DNA of 64,000 nt from Hyaloscypha bicolor E (GCF_002865645.1 NW_020194555.1:2754288-2818287); one strand, 5' to 3'. Shown: positions 27,429 to 37,689, counted from the first letter of the stretch. The notes: generated from the sequence alone by a model not told the origin. A program made the numbers and translations.

Positions 27429-27740
27429 CATAGTACCCTTAATAAAATCACCTCCCAATCGACTTATCCTGATTTACCTACTACTAGTATAACCCACAAG
27501 AGGGATAAAATCACCCTTCCTAAAGCGGTAGCAAAGAAGAAGAATCGTGGTTTAATTGCGTTAGTTTAGAAGGCTGGAAGAGTATCTGAGAGAGTAAAGA
27601 AGAGAGTAGCTGAGGAGCAAGTACGTGAGAATGGAACTAGAGAAGGAGGAGAATCAGGTGATCAAGTGGAGGGGAGGGTACTAAAAAGGGCTAGGGTGGC
27701 TATGGGAGTACCTAGACGTAGTGGGAGGCATATATAATAA
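27429..27740 (+). pseudogene. Decayed C-terminal coding remnant, possibly transposase
   Basis: One plus-strand frame reads from about 27429 to a TAA at 27738-27740, with a single TAG near 27570 that could be a mutated CAG. The peptide is rich in lysine, arginine and glutamate and ends in a basic tail (KRARVAMGVPRRSGRHI). Basic, coiled tails of this kind occur in fungal transposases, but I cannot name the family. No start codon is visible. Confidence 0.35.
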
Positions 27741-27801
27741 AGCTTGATTTGGATGGAGTATTCTATATACTGTTTTGCTATTCCCGAGACCTCAATATTA
27801 C

Positions 27802-27906
27802 CCGATTAGGTAATCGGCCCTCCGATTGATTAATCGGGACCCACTGTGGCTTGCGAATCGTATTCCATTTCCTATTGATTAATCGGAGAGCCGATTGATT
27901 AATCGT
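27802..27906. promoter_or_regulatory. Four 16-bp palindromes (CCG-N10-CGG type) upstream of the acyltransferase
   Basis: Copies at 27802-27817, 27822-27837, 27871-27886 and 27891-27906. The consensus CCGATTGATTAATCGG is close to a perfect palindrome. Copies 1-2 and 3-4 are each offset by exactly 20 bp, so the sites in a pair lie on the same face of the helix. CCG and CGG half-sites with fixed spacing are the typical targets of fungal Zn2Cys6 regulators. The cluster lies about 200-300 bp upstream of the ATG at 28102. A binding role is inference. Confidence 0.6.
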
Positions 27907-28012
27907 AGCGCCAGATTCCTAAACCGCTCGTATTGATAGATGGGATGGAACAGATCAAACTGGACTTCGCTAGCTCTCTGAACGGATTCTTCGCTGTCAG
28001 CTTCCGAATGTT

Positions 28013-28020
28013 ATAAATAT
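28013..28020 (+). promoter_or_regulatory. TATA box of the acyltransferase gene
   Basis: TATAAATA lies about 80 bp before the ATG at 28102. It is followed by a pyrimidine-rich leader (TTTTTCTTTTCTTCTCACTC), common before fungal start codons. Confidence 0.5.
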
Positions 28021-28101
28021 CCCATTCCCTGTGCTGTTTTTCTTTTCTTCTCACTCATTCATTCACATCACATTCACGTCTCGGTTGCATTTGCATCTAT
28101 T

Positions 28102-28884
28102 ATGAAAACTACGAAGGTATTGGTTCGTCCCACTGACCCTTCAGTGGGGGACCCTGATGATTTGTCTCCTCTCGATCAGTACATGATTAGGATCATCATT
28201 CCAATTATGTGTGCATTCAAAATCGAGCGAGACGATCAGCGCTCGACCATCGTGGAGAACCTGAAGGCTGGGTTGGCGCGCACTATCAATGAAATGCCTT
28301 TCATTGCTTCGGTAATAGTCCCCGACGATGAAGAGCGTGGGACGATGAAATTGCACTTCGATGAGGAAGCAACGGGTGTCTGGTTTCACGAGCAAGAATG
28401 CCTTGAATATTTGTTTGACGAAATGGAGAAGCGAAGATTCTCATTCTCTTGTTTTCCTGTCACCACCTTCGTGCCAGAACCGAGAGGACATTCTGAAAAA
28501 TGTCCAGTTGTCACAGTTCTGGCTACATTCATTAAGGGTGGACTTGTGGTCACGTACAATGGACATCACGGGATTATGGATGCTCAGTCTCTGGGCACAT
28601 TCGCCTCCATCTGGTCGCGAAATGTCCTAGCCGTGTCTGAAGGCTATACGATTCCTCTAGGCGAACAATATAAAGCCGAAGACCTCGACCGCACCGGTTT
28701 TCACACGGCCTTTAGCCAGAGTCTCTTGCACAATTTCCACACCTATCAGCCTGGCAAAGAAACCAACCTCGCCGCGGAACGCAACGAGATTCTGCGTCTC
28801 AGCTCGAGTGGAGATCACTTGAAACTCCATGAGGTTGTACCAATCTCGCACTGGCTCATGACGCAGGAGAAGGTTTGCCCGTGA
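28102..28884 (+). CDS. BAHD-type acyltransferase, C-terminally truncated
   Basis: 260-residue frame resembling fungal BAHD acyltransferases of the trichothecene 3-O-acetyltransferase group, which move acyl groups from CoA to hydroxyls of secondary metabolites. The catalytic motif HHxxxD is intact as HHGIMD (residues 155-160), following the usual VTYNG strand. Family members are about 450-500 residues, so roughly the C-terminal half is missing, including the DFGWG-like motif that shapes the CoA site. A shifted frame stays open past the stop to about 28937, so a frameshift is possible. A hAT transposon starts 102 bp after the stop. The product is probably inactive. Confidence 0.7.
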   Translation: MKTTKVLVRPTDPSVGDPDDLSPLDQYMIRIIIPIMCAFKIERDDQRSTIVENLKAGLARTINEMPFIASVIVPDDEERGTMKLHFDEEATGVWFHEQECLEYLFDEMEKRRFSFSCFPVTTFVPEPRGHSEKCPVVTVLATFIKGGLVVTYNGHHGIMDAQSLGTFASIWSRNVLAVSEGYTIPLGEQYKAEDLDRTGFHTAFSQSLLHNFHTYQPGKETNLAAERNEILRLSSSGDHLKLHEVVPISHWLMTQEKVCP

Positions 28885-28986
28885 GCTCGTGCGTCGTTAC
28901 ATCTCAGCGCTAAGGGCACGACCGAAAGACGGATAGGCATCCCTAGCTTGTCTCCCTTCCCGTGCCGATCCTATATACATTAATGC

Positions 28987-29095
28987 CAGGCTTGGCAATG
29001 ATACCTGAGGTATCAATACCGTATCAATACCACCCGGTATTAGTCAGTATTACAGGAATTAATACTGGATCGATTGGTATTAATACTAAGCGAGC
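28987..29095 (+). repeat. Left terminal and subterminal repeats of the hAT element
   Basis: The terminal repeat CAGGCTTGGCAATGATACCT is followed by several GTATCAATAC and GGTATTAATAC words and ends near TAAGCGAGCT. The right end mirrors this order, down to AGCTCGCTTA at 32470-32479. Such subterminal repeats are typical transposase-binding zones. Confidence 0.85.
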
Positions 29096-29369
29096 TCTCA
29101 CCGCCTTTCTACCCCGCCATGCCTCACTCCCCTCCTTCCTTACCTTTTCCCTCCTCGTATGACGATTTTCTCCAAAGTATATCCTTAAAATATCTTCTTT
29201 ACTTAAACCAGACGAGTCCCTTATATAATCACTTATAATAGAGTCAGTTATATCTGATCCAGCCCATAGCAAGAAGCGATCCCCTACTTGGGCCTACTAC
29301 CAGTAATCCCACCAAGATGAGATTTAGTCCTTTCTTTATTGCCTTTACTATATACAAGATAAAATTCCG

Positions 29370-31370
29370 CCGCCGTATAGTAGTACAAGCTCAGGAAATA
29401 TAGTAAAATATATCAAGAAGTACTACCCTGAGATTATAATAGAGAAGGCTCTAAATAAGACTCAAGAAGTGGTAAAGAAGCAACTTAGATAGCTATATTA
29501 CTAAGCTGAGGCTACTAGTAAGGCTAAGAAGTTCGATTTAGAGATCCTTAAGGCTTCTCTTAATATAATAGTCCTTATAGAAGCTCTGATTTCTCTAATT
29601 ATTATACGAAATCTCTTATATACTATGGTTAAATAGCCAGAGTTTCATACCTTTTACCAAGTACTAAACCAGGCATATAAGGGCAAGATTACTACCTCTT
29701 ACTCTGGAGTTTCTAATAAGGTCAAGGAGGCTTGGGTAAGATATAAGGATATTATATAAAAGGCTATCTAATTAGTACTTTTACGGATATATATTTCTCT
29801 CGATATCTGGACCTCTCTAAATTAATACCTTCTCTTAGTAATCTGTACCTACTTTACTTCGTATAACTTAAAGAGATAAAAGGCCCTTCTTACTCTCAAG
29901 TAAGTAGATAGCCATTCCGGAGAAAACCAGTTTATAGTTCTTCTTCTAGTTCTTTAGGACTATAGTATTATACGAAAGCTTGGGGCTATTATAGCTAATA
30001 ATGCCTCTTCTAATAATACTTTTTACCGGGCTATTTAACTTTACTAGAAGCAAGAGTTTAGCTTAGAATAAAATATAGTATAAATACGAATTCGCTATAT
30101 TAGCCATATTATTAATTTGATAGTATAAGCCTTCTTATTTATAGGTATAGTAGAATTAGAAGTACTTGAGTTATATAATAATTAAAAGAAGCGAGAAGAG
30201 TATACGGATAAGGAGGCAATAAGAGCTAAGTTTAGGCTCTTGGGACCGCTTAGCAAGAGGTATAATATCGTGGTTTATATCCGTAAATCTGCTAGTAGAA
30301 TAGTATAATTTATTAAGCTTATAGAAAGACTGGTTCCTATAGATAATTATATAAGGTAAAATAGCTAGTATAAGATACTTGATATTCTCTTACTCTTGAG
30401 GCCCCATATTGAGGCCTATTGCCAGGCTTATAAAAAGGAGCTTAAGGATAATATCTTAAGCTTTAAGAAATGGGGAAGGCTTTATATAATTCGAGACTTT
30501 CTTTACCTCTTTATATAAGCTACTTTCTTTACTAAAAGAGACTCTATATCTATTAATTATATACTCTTTATAATAGATATATTAATTAAATATATTTAAA
30601 CCGAGATTATAAGTTATACTTCTTCTTTTCTCTTCTTTTCTCTCTTTCTTTACTTTACTAATATATAATATAATAGGCCAAATATAAAAAGAAAAGAGAT
30701 CAAGAAAGCCAGGACTTCCTTAGCCGGCTTAATATAACATATACTATTCTTAATAAGTACTATACTAAGACTAATCTTTCTCTTATTTACGCTATTACTT
30801 TAATCTTAAATCCTGGTAATTATAAGAGATATATTGAGATTTACTAGCCAAAGAAGTAGGCAAAGCCGATTTTAGTAAGCGTAAAGGCACTCTGGGAGAA
30901 GTATAGAGAAAAGGCAGCTATACCCTTATTTTCCCATATATCTTTCTCGTATAATAATTTCTCTTAAAATATACCAGAGATAGATCCCTTTAATAAGATT
31001 ACTTTGTCTCTTTATATAGTTACTAGGCCAGTAAGTAAGGACGAGTATAAGGACTATAACTTATAAGACTCATATAATCCTGGAAAAAGGAAAGCCCTTA
31101 TATAATAGTATCAAGATATATAGAGATAATACTGGCCTAGGCTCTTACTTATGGCTATTAATATCCTCTTAATCCTACTAATAAGCAATGAGCCAGAGAA
31201 AGTCTTTTTAGGAAGTCATTATACAATAGCCTAGGATAGAATATAAATAGAAGCAGAGACTATTAAGATAAGAGAGTATTTAAAGTACTAGAAAAGAAGC
31301 GGAATTCTAGATATCTTCTTTGAGACTGGCTAGTTTAAAGGGGGAACTAATAAGAATTATATATTTTAAG
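29370..31370 (+). pseudogene. hAT transposase, broken
   Basis: Conceptual translation with stops gives hAT-like blocks. Around 29850-30040 it reads TYFTSYNLKR then KALLTLKQVDSHSGENQF and IIRKLGAIIANNASSN, the catalytic-core region. At 31141-31320 it reads NEPEKVFLGSHYTIA then DRI and REYLKYWKRSGILDIF. This matches the hAT C-terminal dimerisation domain (SDEPERVFSG...RRTIxWDR...EClKhWKRSG). Serine-to-asparagine or leucine and tryptophan-to-stop changes are G-to-A or C-to-T transitions. It cannot make a working enzyme. Confidence 0.8.
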
Positions 31371-31439
31371 GCTCTTATATAATCTTAGATTCTTTTAGAA
31401 ATTTCCTAAATTTCTAAATTTTCCTAAATTTTTTTCCCC

Positions 31440-32268
31440 AGGCTAATTTTAACTATTTAAAGAAGAACCCTTTACCTTTACCTTCTGCCTCCTTCCTTTA
31501 TTAATATTAATACCAATAACCTGATCTCTCGTATAATATTAATACCTTATATAATATTAAATAATCCTGCTCCTGGTAGTAATCCCCCTGCCTTACCTGC
31601 TTCTGGCCCTCCTATACCTGCCAATCCAAACCAGTAGTAAGTCTCTTAAGCTTAGCTACTCGTATAACTATTAATCTACTAGACTTATTCCTTTTATTAA
31701 CCTTATAGGTAATGCCTTTGCTCTTAGTACAGGCCAAGCTCTTCCTCAAGGCCAGTAGATAATAATAGTTGCAGGCCAGTAGCTAGCTGGATTTATAAGG
31801 AATTCTTCTCGTACGAGAGGGCTTAAGCTAACTAGATTTAAGTGTTATAATAGCCTCTAGAACCAAGCTCTTGCTCTTCCTGGCCAAAACGTCCTTATTA
31901 ACCCCAATTGTATTGCAATTAGTCAAGTTATGACTCAGTGCCAGTCATATATTAATATGATTCTCATTTAGTATAGAGGAGCTAATATAATAGCCACTCC
32001 TTGCCGTTTTTGTATTTGTACGGGCCTTAATAATACCATTTTCCCTGAGTGCCGCCGGATTATGGGTTAATGGAATAACTGCTGTGGTAATTGCAAGTGG
32101 CCGGACCATACTGCTACTTGTATGTGGGGAGGGGATACTGAGAGTGAGAGTAGCGATAGAGATATTGGCACTGGAGGACGTGGAGGACGTGGAGGACGTG
32201 GAGGATGTGGAGGAGGACGTGGAGGAGCTAGTAGTGGTAGTCGTGGAAAGGGAGGACGCCTTACTTAA
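31440..32268 (+). pseudogene. Second coding segment of the hAT element: Cys-rich plus RGG box
   Basis: Downstream of the transposase and inside the TIRs, a plus-strand frame ending TAA at 32266-32268 encodes CRFC, EC and then C-x2-C-x4-H-x3-C, close to a zinc knuckle. A glycine-arginine tract with five GGR repeats follows (from about 32168). One TAG/TAA-type stop (32066-32068) interrupts it. RGG boxes and zinc knuckles bind nucleic acid. It may be a separate accessory protein or a C-terminal extension of the transposase joined by an intron. The start is not identifiable. Confidence 0.5.
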
Positions 32269-32459
32269 TGTGGTGCTGTAAGAAAGACCCCTCGTGGAAC
32301 TAGTAGGGCAGCTGCATTATGTGCAATTACTCAATAAGGGGTATTTATGGCCTTACTTGTACTTTATAGAGGCCGTATGAGGGTTTGCAATCTTTTAGAT
32401 AGTACCTTTAATACAAATAGTCCTCTCAAAGTATTAAAAACACCAAGAATCTCAAATAT

Positions 32460-32569
32460 ACTAGGATTAGCTCGCTTAGGATTAATACCGGTATTAATAG
32501 TATTGATACCTTACGATTCTGGTATTAATCCGGATCAATACCCGAAATTAGGTAATATTGCCAAGCCTG
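32460..32569 (+). repeat. Right terminal and subterminal repeats of the hAT element
   Basis: The right end reads ATTGCCAAGCCTG at 32557-32569, the complement of the left terminus. Inside lie GGTATTAATAC-like words matching those of the left end. The duplicated target ATTAATGC follows. Confidence 0.85.
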
Positions 32570-32577
32570 ATTAATGC

Positions 32578-32877
32578 TGATAGTCTGCATAAAGAGTCGA
32601 GAAGATATAGATGACAGCCATGGACCAACCGTACAAGCTTCAACGCACTTGTCACGGCCTGGTACGCCCAGGGGCTGAGGACCTTAGGCAACTGGGACAC
32701 GTGACCCTTGCTGTGTATATATAGAGCTCTGCTCTCAGCTCTTCTTCTCTCCTTAGCTTGTTCTCTTTGTATAGACAGTTGACTAGGCGAATGGAATTGC
32801 TTACCCAGTACTATTCGTCTTGAGCCGTCACAGCACTTCTCTTACATCCTCGTTTGCTCTAAAGAACACCAATCACC
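32578..32877 (+). promoter_or_regulatory. Upstream region of the flavin monooxygenase
   Basis: GC-normal 300 bp between the hAT element and the ATG. A clear TATA element (GTGTATATATAGAGC, about 32713-32727) lies roughly 155 bp before the start, followed by CT-rich leader sequence (CTCTTCTTCTCTCC). The start codon is in good context (ATCACCATGGC). The hAT insertion has moved whatever lay farther upstream 3.6 kb away, so distal control may be altered. Confidence 0.5.
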
Positions 32878-34934
32878 ATGGCAACTCTCACGCACCGACG
32901 CATTCCAGGCCGTGTACGAGACATGCCCTCTGACTTCCCACAGGTTCCTGTTCAGGACAACGAAACCTCTTTAGACGGTCCCCGGGAAGCTAAAGCTTTC
33001 CTCTACAAGTTTAGCCAGGCTGTAGAAGAATCTGATTGGAAATCGTTCGAAGGCTTGTTCGCAGAGCAATGTTGGTGGAAAGATCATCTCACCCTTACCT
33101 TTGATAAGCGGACGATTCAAGGTCGGCAAGGCATCTCCTCGGCCTGGCAGTCTCTAGCACCGCAACGTAAGCCGCGCGGATTCAGTATTGCCGGCCCAGG
33201 GATAGAAATGGTTGAGACGCCGCCGGCATTTGTAAGGATGACACCCCAGATGGCGACGCTGGACATTCCGTTCGCGTTTTCTGTTTCCAGGCCGGACTGT
33301 GCATGTGTCGGTATTGCTAAGGCAATACCAAGTGCTTCGAGCTGGAAGATATGGGTTCTAACAACCTCCGTCGTCTCTTTAAAGGAGTATCCCTTCCAAC
33401 CGTTGCCGCGAGCGGTGACCTCAAACGATTTGATTTCTCCAGAGCAGAGAGGCAAAGCTACACCGCAGGGACTCCCGCATTTCCAGGAGGCTTTAGACGC
33501 CGTTGTCATTGGGGGTGGGTGCAGCGGTCTCAGCAACCTCATTATGCTGGACTCGATTGGAGCCAACGTTGCCTGTTTTGATTTGGGATCCCCTGGCGAA
33601 GCCTGGCTCCAGCGGTACAGATCCGTCAGGCTCCACCACCCCAACTTCATGATCCAGCTTCCCAAGTATCCCGTACCGGCGGATATTGCCTCTACGCACC
33701 TCAACGGTGCCGAGCTGGCCCAATATATGTCTAGGGCGGTTCAAGACCTTAAACTGCCTCTTTTCGCGGGTGTGAAAGTTACAAGCAACGTCTTCGACCA
33801 AGAGCGGCGACTGTGGACTGTCAGCTTAGAAGAAGTTCAAAGCGGGCAAACGAGTACGGTGCAAACTCGTAATATCATTATTTCACACGGGTTTTATTTT
33901 AACGAGGACTGCCCCGTCATACCAGAAGGACTGAAAGACCGCGGGAAGTTCTCTGGTCCAGTACAGCATACTACACAGTTCTCTACGACAGACCTTTATG
34001 AAGGAAAGAGAACAGTAATAGTAGGATCGGGAAATTCGGCACACGACATCGCTAAATTTCTTGGCGACAACGCTGCCGTCCAGTCCGTCACAATGCTTCA
34101 GCGCAGTCCGACCGCAGTATTCGATTTTGACACCTTTCACCCCTTTATCACAGCCCTGTACCAAGGCAATATCCCTGTCGATACAGCCGACTTCCTCTTC
34201 TCGCAATTGCCACTCGGTATTTTGCGAGATTGGATGGGTGGAGCGATTGCCGAACTGGTAAAGTCAAGTGAAAAGCTGTACAGTAAGCTCGAGGCAAAAG
34301 GCTATCTGATCGACCGAAAGCCCAACTTCATCCAACGTGTTTACGAGGATCGCGTAAGGTCTATATACTTTGATGCGGCTGGCGCGTTCGATTTAGTCTT
34401 ACGCGATCGGATCAAGATCGCGCACGGCACGGTAGTCGGATTCACTGAAAACGGACTGATCGTCAAGGACGCCGAGACCGAAGCTGAACGAATCCTCGAA
34501 GCCGATGGAGTGGTCTTGGCAACAGGCTATGCCAAAACGGACCTCCCGAAACAATGGGCGAAGAGCGGATTTCTGGACGCGGAATCTGCATTACAAATCG
34601 AGAACATGGGCATGCCAGCCGTAGACGTCGAAGGAGAGATGATTGGACAGGTGACACGATCAGGACGTAAGAGCACTATTGATTCTCTTTAAATACCCTG
34701 TTCTATACTAGAGCAAAAGGTGAGAGCTGACAATCGCGAGACAGATCCTCAGCTTTACTTTTCGGGCTATATATTCTCCGCAGCGCGTTCGTTTGTGAGT
34801 CTTTCCGCTCTATGTGAAAGCCACAAGATCGAGCCTCTCTGCTAACAAACGACTGGCTTTGACAGAGTCGATTTGTTGCCATCCAGATAATGGCCGATAT
34901 CAACGGTCAGGCCCCTGAACACGGCCTGCCATGA
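32878..34934 (+). CDS. Flavin-dependent monooxygenase with N-terminal SnoaL-like domain, three exons
   Basis: Probable NADPH- and FAD-dependent oxygenase. My model joins 32878-34666, 34745-34794 and 34866-34934, giving 635 residues. Intron 1 (78 bp, GTAAGA..CAG) removes a stop and yields SGHPQLYFSGYIFSAARSF, a typical FMO C-terminus. Intron 2 (71 bp) has GTGAGT, a GCTAAC branch site and CAG. Motifs: FAD fingerprint GGGCSG (212-217); FSGPVQHTTQF (358-368), matching FxGxxxHxxx[FY]; NADPH site GSGNSA (383-388); ATGY (548-551). Residues about 40-170 look like an NTF2/SnoaL fold, common in this fungal group. Reads intact. Substrate unknown; hydroxylation or Baeyer-Villiger-type oxidation of a metabolite is plausible. 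Confidence 0.85.
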
Positions 34935-35124
34935 CTCAATAGAGGGATCCAGAACATCTATTGGTAACGTCAACTTATCCAAATCAGCCGCGATCTAGGA
35001 CTTTTACGTGAACCATCTTGGGTCAAATCATATGCTTAATATCCTATTGTACTAACTCTGGTTCTGGCAGAGAAGACTCGGGATAGAAAGGCCCAGATGT
35101 AGCACGAGAATGAAGCCAATAACA
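34935..35124. other. Convergent intergenic spacer
   Basis: Short gap between the ends of two genes pointing at each other: the monooxygenase (plus) and the NmrA-like remnant (minus). No terminator signal could be assigned with confidence. Confidence 0.5.
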
Positions 35125-35634
35125 TCATGCCCGTGCGAGCGACTCGTTCAGCAGATCCCTCTTGTGCATCTCCTCGTCCACGAGACTGTGATCCTCCAGC
35201 GCGTGCTTGATATTCGTCCACGTCATGAACTTCTTGCTCACCCACGGTAGGTTGCCCCACTAATCGCCGACGCCTGCCGTAGACATCACGACAACGCGCC
35301 GGACGCCGGCTTGCTCTAGGACAGCGCAGAGGTTGGTGCACGAGTCGGCCAGGAAGCGGGGAGGCCCTACTTGAGCGGCGAAGGGGCTGTCAGACTTGCG
35401 AAGCGTGTTGAGTGTGAAGATGGCCGCAGACACTGAGAGCGAAGGCACCGCGGTGAGAGCGGCGTGAATGTCGGATTGCTCCAGCGGCGAGCCGCTGACG
35501 ATAGTGAGGTTGGATTGGGGTTTGATCCTTTTAGAATCGCGTACGAGGGCGACCACTGTGTGGCCCTGAGAGAGCAGTTTGGAGACGACGTGCTTGCCAG
35601 TCCGCCCGATGGCGCCGAGGAGGAGGAAATGCAT
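35125..35634 (-). pseudogene. NmrA-like / atypical SDR NAD(P)-binding protein, broken
   Basis: Start chosen at 35634 (MHFLLLGAIGRTGKHVV), because this puts the dinucleotide-binding GxxGxTG motif at residue 7, as in NmrA-like and NAD(P)H-binding proteins; an upstream ATG at 35769 would add a tail without homology. After VVVMSTAGVGD a TAG stop (35260-35262) interrupts the frame. The same frame then continues as WGNLPWVSKKFMTWTNIKHALEDHSLVDEEM to a TGA at 35125. That continuation is what intact relatives have, so the first stop is a disabling mutation. The last third of the fold is also missing. Family roles are redox sensing or ketoreduction. Confidence 0.7.
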
Positions 35635-35769
35635 GGTTTTCGAACAAAAGATCCCGTACTCGAATTTGCGAAGATATGAAGAGTCTGTTGGAGGAAGGAG
35701 AGGAAGAAATTTAGAAAGGCATAAAGACTGAACTTGCTTCCTTCTTGGCCCACAACGTGCCTGCCTCAC

Positions 35770-36419
35770 TTACATACGTCTGTGATGATTGTCGGGCGCC
35801 GGAGCTGGTCTCTGATTGATTGGCTCGTTCGGTCTACATACTGCAACGGCTTCAGCTCATCGCATTCGACTGTCTTCCTCGCTTGACAAGCGCAGTCCGT
35901 GGAGCTTGACCCAGGTTGTTGGCTCGTGTACGGACCAGTGAAAGAAAGGCAAGGACTAACGTCCCCATGCGGGCATCAACGCTTCTCGCATCTTGAAACC
36001 AGCAGTGGAATGTTCACGCTTAACAAGGGGACGATGTTGCGAAGTGGAAGTCCGAGTCTAATTACCAATCAGCAAGAAGTGCCGTAATACCAGTCCCAGG
36101 GAACCGAACGGGGCGGTCGACAGGGCGCTCGTCGGAGTCCGAGCAGCCACGACGAGGGGTCCAACGATAGGCTCGGTCCGGCTACGATACCGATCGGACG
36201 AATCACAGCGTATGCAAGGCACACTTCCACGGATATTAGCAAGCTCCAGACACTCAACCAAACACGACAATTGAACTGAGGTGACGTTGACAGCTCTTAT
36301 AGACCTCTCAACCCACAAGTGGGTAGAGATTCCTCTCTTTAAATAAGATCACCCACATGAATTTGAGATCTACAAACCACCTCAGATTCGCGTCGAGACA
36401 ACTGCTACACACCGCGAAG
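35770..36419. promoter_or_regulatory. Divergent intergenic region (NmrA-like gene / GST)
   Basis: 650 bp with no credible gene, carrying the 5' ends of the minus-strand NmrA-like gene and the plus-strand GST. CTTTAAATAAG at about 36337-36347 is a TATA-like element some 75 bp before the GST ATG. Short open frames on both strands here have no recognisable content. Confidence 0.4.
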
Positions 36420-37240
36420 ATGCCAGCCTTCGTTCTCCACGGCTCTCCTACCTCGACGAACACCGCGCGTGTCCGCTTGACTCTTGCAGAAGGAAACTTC
36501 ACCGACTACGAACTCGTCCTCCTTAATCTCCATAAGGGAGAGCAAAAGGTAAGCCGCCGTTCCTTTGTGCAAACAATGCTACTCCCCAAGTTTGAAGAAA
36601 GTCACATGGTGTGGAGCTCCAAAGATTCCAGCTGAGTCATCAGATCACCAATTCCTTGACCTGCAAAGCTCGACTCTTACGCAGTAACCTCTAGTCCGAA
36701 GAGCATAAGAAGCGCCACCCCTGGGGCAAAGTGCCCACCGTCACCTTTCCCGACGGCTTCACGCTCTACGAGAGCCGTGCCATCTGCAAGTACCTCGCGA
36801 CCAAGTACTCCATTCCGCTTCTCCCGCCGAGCTCCGACGCCGAAGCCACGGCGTCCTTCGATGAAGCGCAGTCCGTCGAGACGCTCTACTTCGCCGAGCC
36901 CGTGGCTAAGATCGCCTTTGAGAAGTTCGTCAAGAAATTCAAGGGCCTTCCGCCCGACGAAAAGGTCGTTGCCGACTCGCTGCAGGCGCTAGAGACGTAT
37001 TTTGACGCCGCCGAGAATCTACTGCAGAAGAGGAGCTACATGGCCGGCGAAAGCTTCACCCTTGTAGACATCTACTACATCCCGCTGATGCAGAGGCTTT
37101 TCGCAGTTGGGTCCGGCGAGTTAATCACCAGTCACAAGGCTGTCAATGCCTGGTACGACCGCTGCGTGAGTCGGCCGGCGATCCAGAAGGTGCTGGCCGC
37201 TGACAAGGAGGCTGCGGCCGCTGCGGGTGGAAAGAAGTAG
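36420..37240 (+). CDS. Glutathione S-transferase, two exons
   Basis: Conjugates glutathione to electrophiles; cytosolic. Exons 36420-36548 and 36695-37240 give 224 residues. The intron is 146 bp with GTAAGC and CTAG. The join restores LHKGEQK-SEEHKKRHPWGKVPTV, the normal end of the thioredoxin-like domain. The N-terminal domain has the SPTSTNTARV patch (likely catalytic serine region), the cis-proline context KVPTV and the glutathione-binding ESRAI. The helical C-terminal domain carries FTLVDIYYIP, where GSTs have the conserved N-capping box. It resembles phi/theta-like fungal GSTs. An upstream in-frame ATG at 36357 would add 21 arginine-rich residues, possibly a mitochondrial presequence. 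Reads intact. Confidence 0.85.
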
Positions 37241-37378
37241 CAACGGTAGCCAGTGGTACCTCGGAGATCAATGATACTGGCAGGAGCAAGGATGATCGGG
37301 AAAAAGCTCAGTGAAGCACAATATTCTACAGTCGCGGTAGACAGGACACTTGTTATAGCAGCCCCAGACTCAGGCATA

Positions 37379-37406
37379 CAGTCGGTCCGATCCAAAAGCA
37401 ACAAAT
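37379..37406 (+). repeat. Left TIR of the mariner-like element
   Basis: 28 bp identical to the complement of 40537-40564, preceded by TA. Confidence 0.9.
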
Positions 37407-37689
37407 AAAAATAAAAATTACCACAATACTAGTTGATATAAATCGTATTAATTAAAACGATACTATATACTCTAGGGATTAATTCTATACTCTCGAAATT
37501 ATAATATCTTTATTATTAAGGGAGTTATAATATATGTAATTAAGCGAGCAAATATATTCGCGTTTTGTATGGTCATTTTTTTACTTTGTTGTCACGTGAC
37601 TACCCCCCTCCATTAACCGCTCTTCCACGATTATATTAATATCTCAATAACCACAAATATAATTAAGTGCCCCTCTTGAATACTTCCAA

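Larger units (their letters stand above)
28979..32577 (+). mobile_element. hAT DNA transposon, 3583 bp, with 8-bp target duplication ATTAATGC
   Basis: The element spans 28987-32569. Its termini are inverted repeats beginning CAGGCTTGGCAAT on both sides (mismatches at positions 14-15). The exact 8-bp duplication ATTAATGC sits at 28979-28986 and 32570-32577, the hallmark length for hAT. Subterminal DNA is full of GGTATTAATAC-like motifs on both sides. The interior carries a mutated hAT transposase and a second coding segment. AT-rich drift and TAG/TAA stops in the middle suggest RIP. It separates the acyltransferase fragment from the flavin monooxygenase. Confidence 0.9.

Noticed and set aside
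32084..32281. Plus-strand frame with repeated Glu-Asp-Val
   Set aside because: It is the wrong frame of the GGR-repeat segment of the hAT element. The frame that encodes the cysteine motif and RGG box is the meaningful one.
32620..32710. Frame reading WTNRTSFNALVTAWYAQGL as a possible missing C-terminus of the acyltransferase
   Set aside because: A stop lies just upstream in frame, no BAHD motif is present, and the sequence is better explained as the monooxygenase upstream region.
33117..34657. Several open frames antisense to the monooxygenase
   Set aside because: Shadow frames of a GC-normal coding region whose plus strand carries all FMO motifs.
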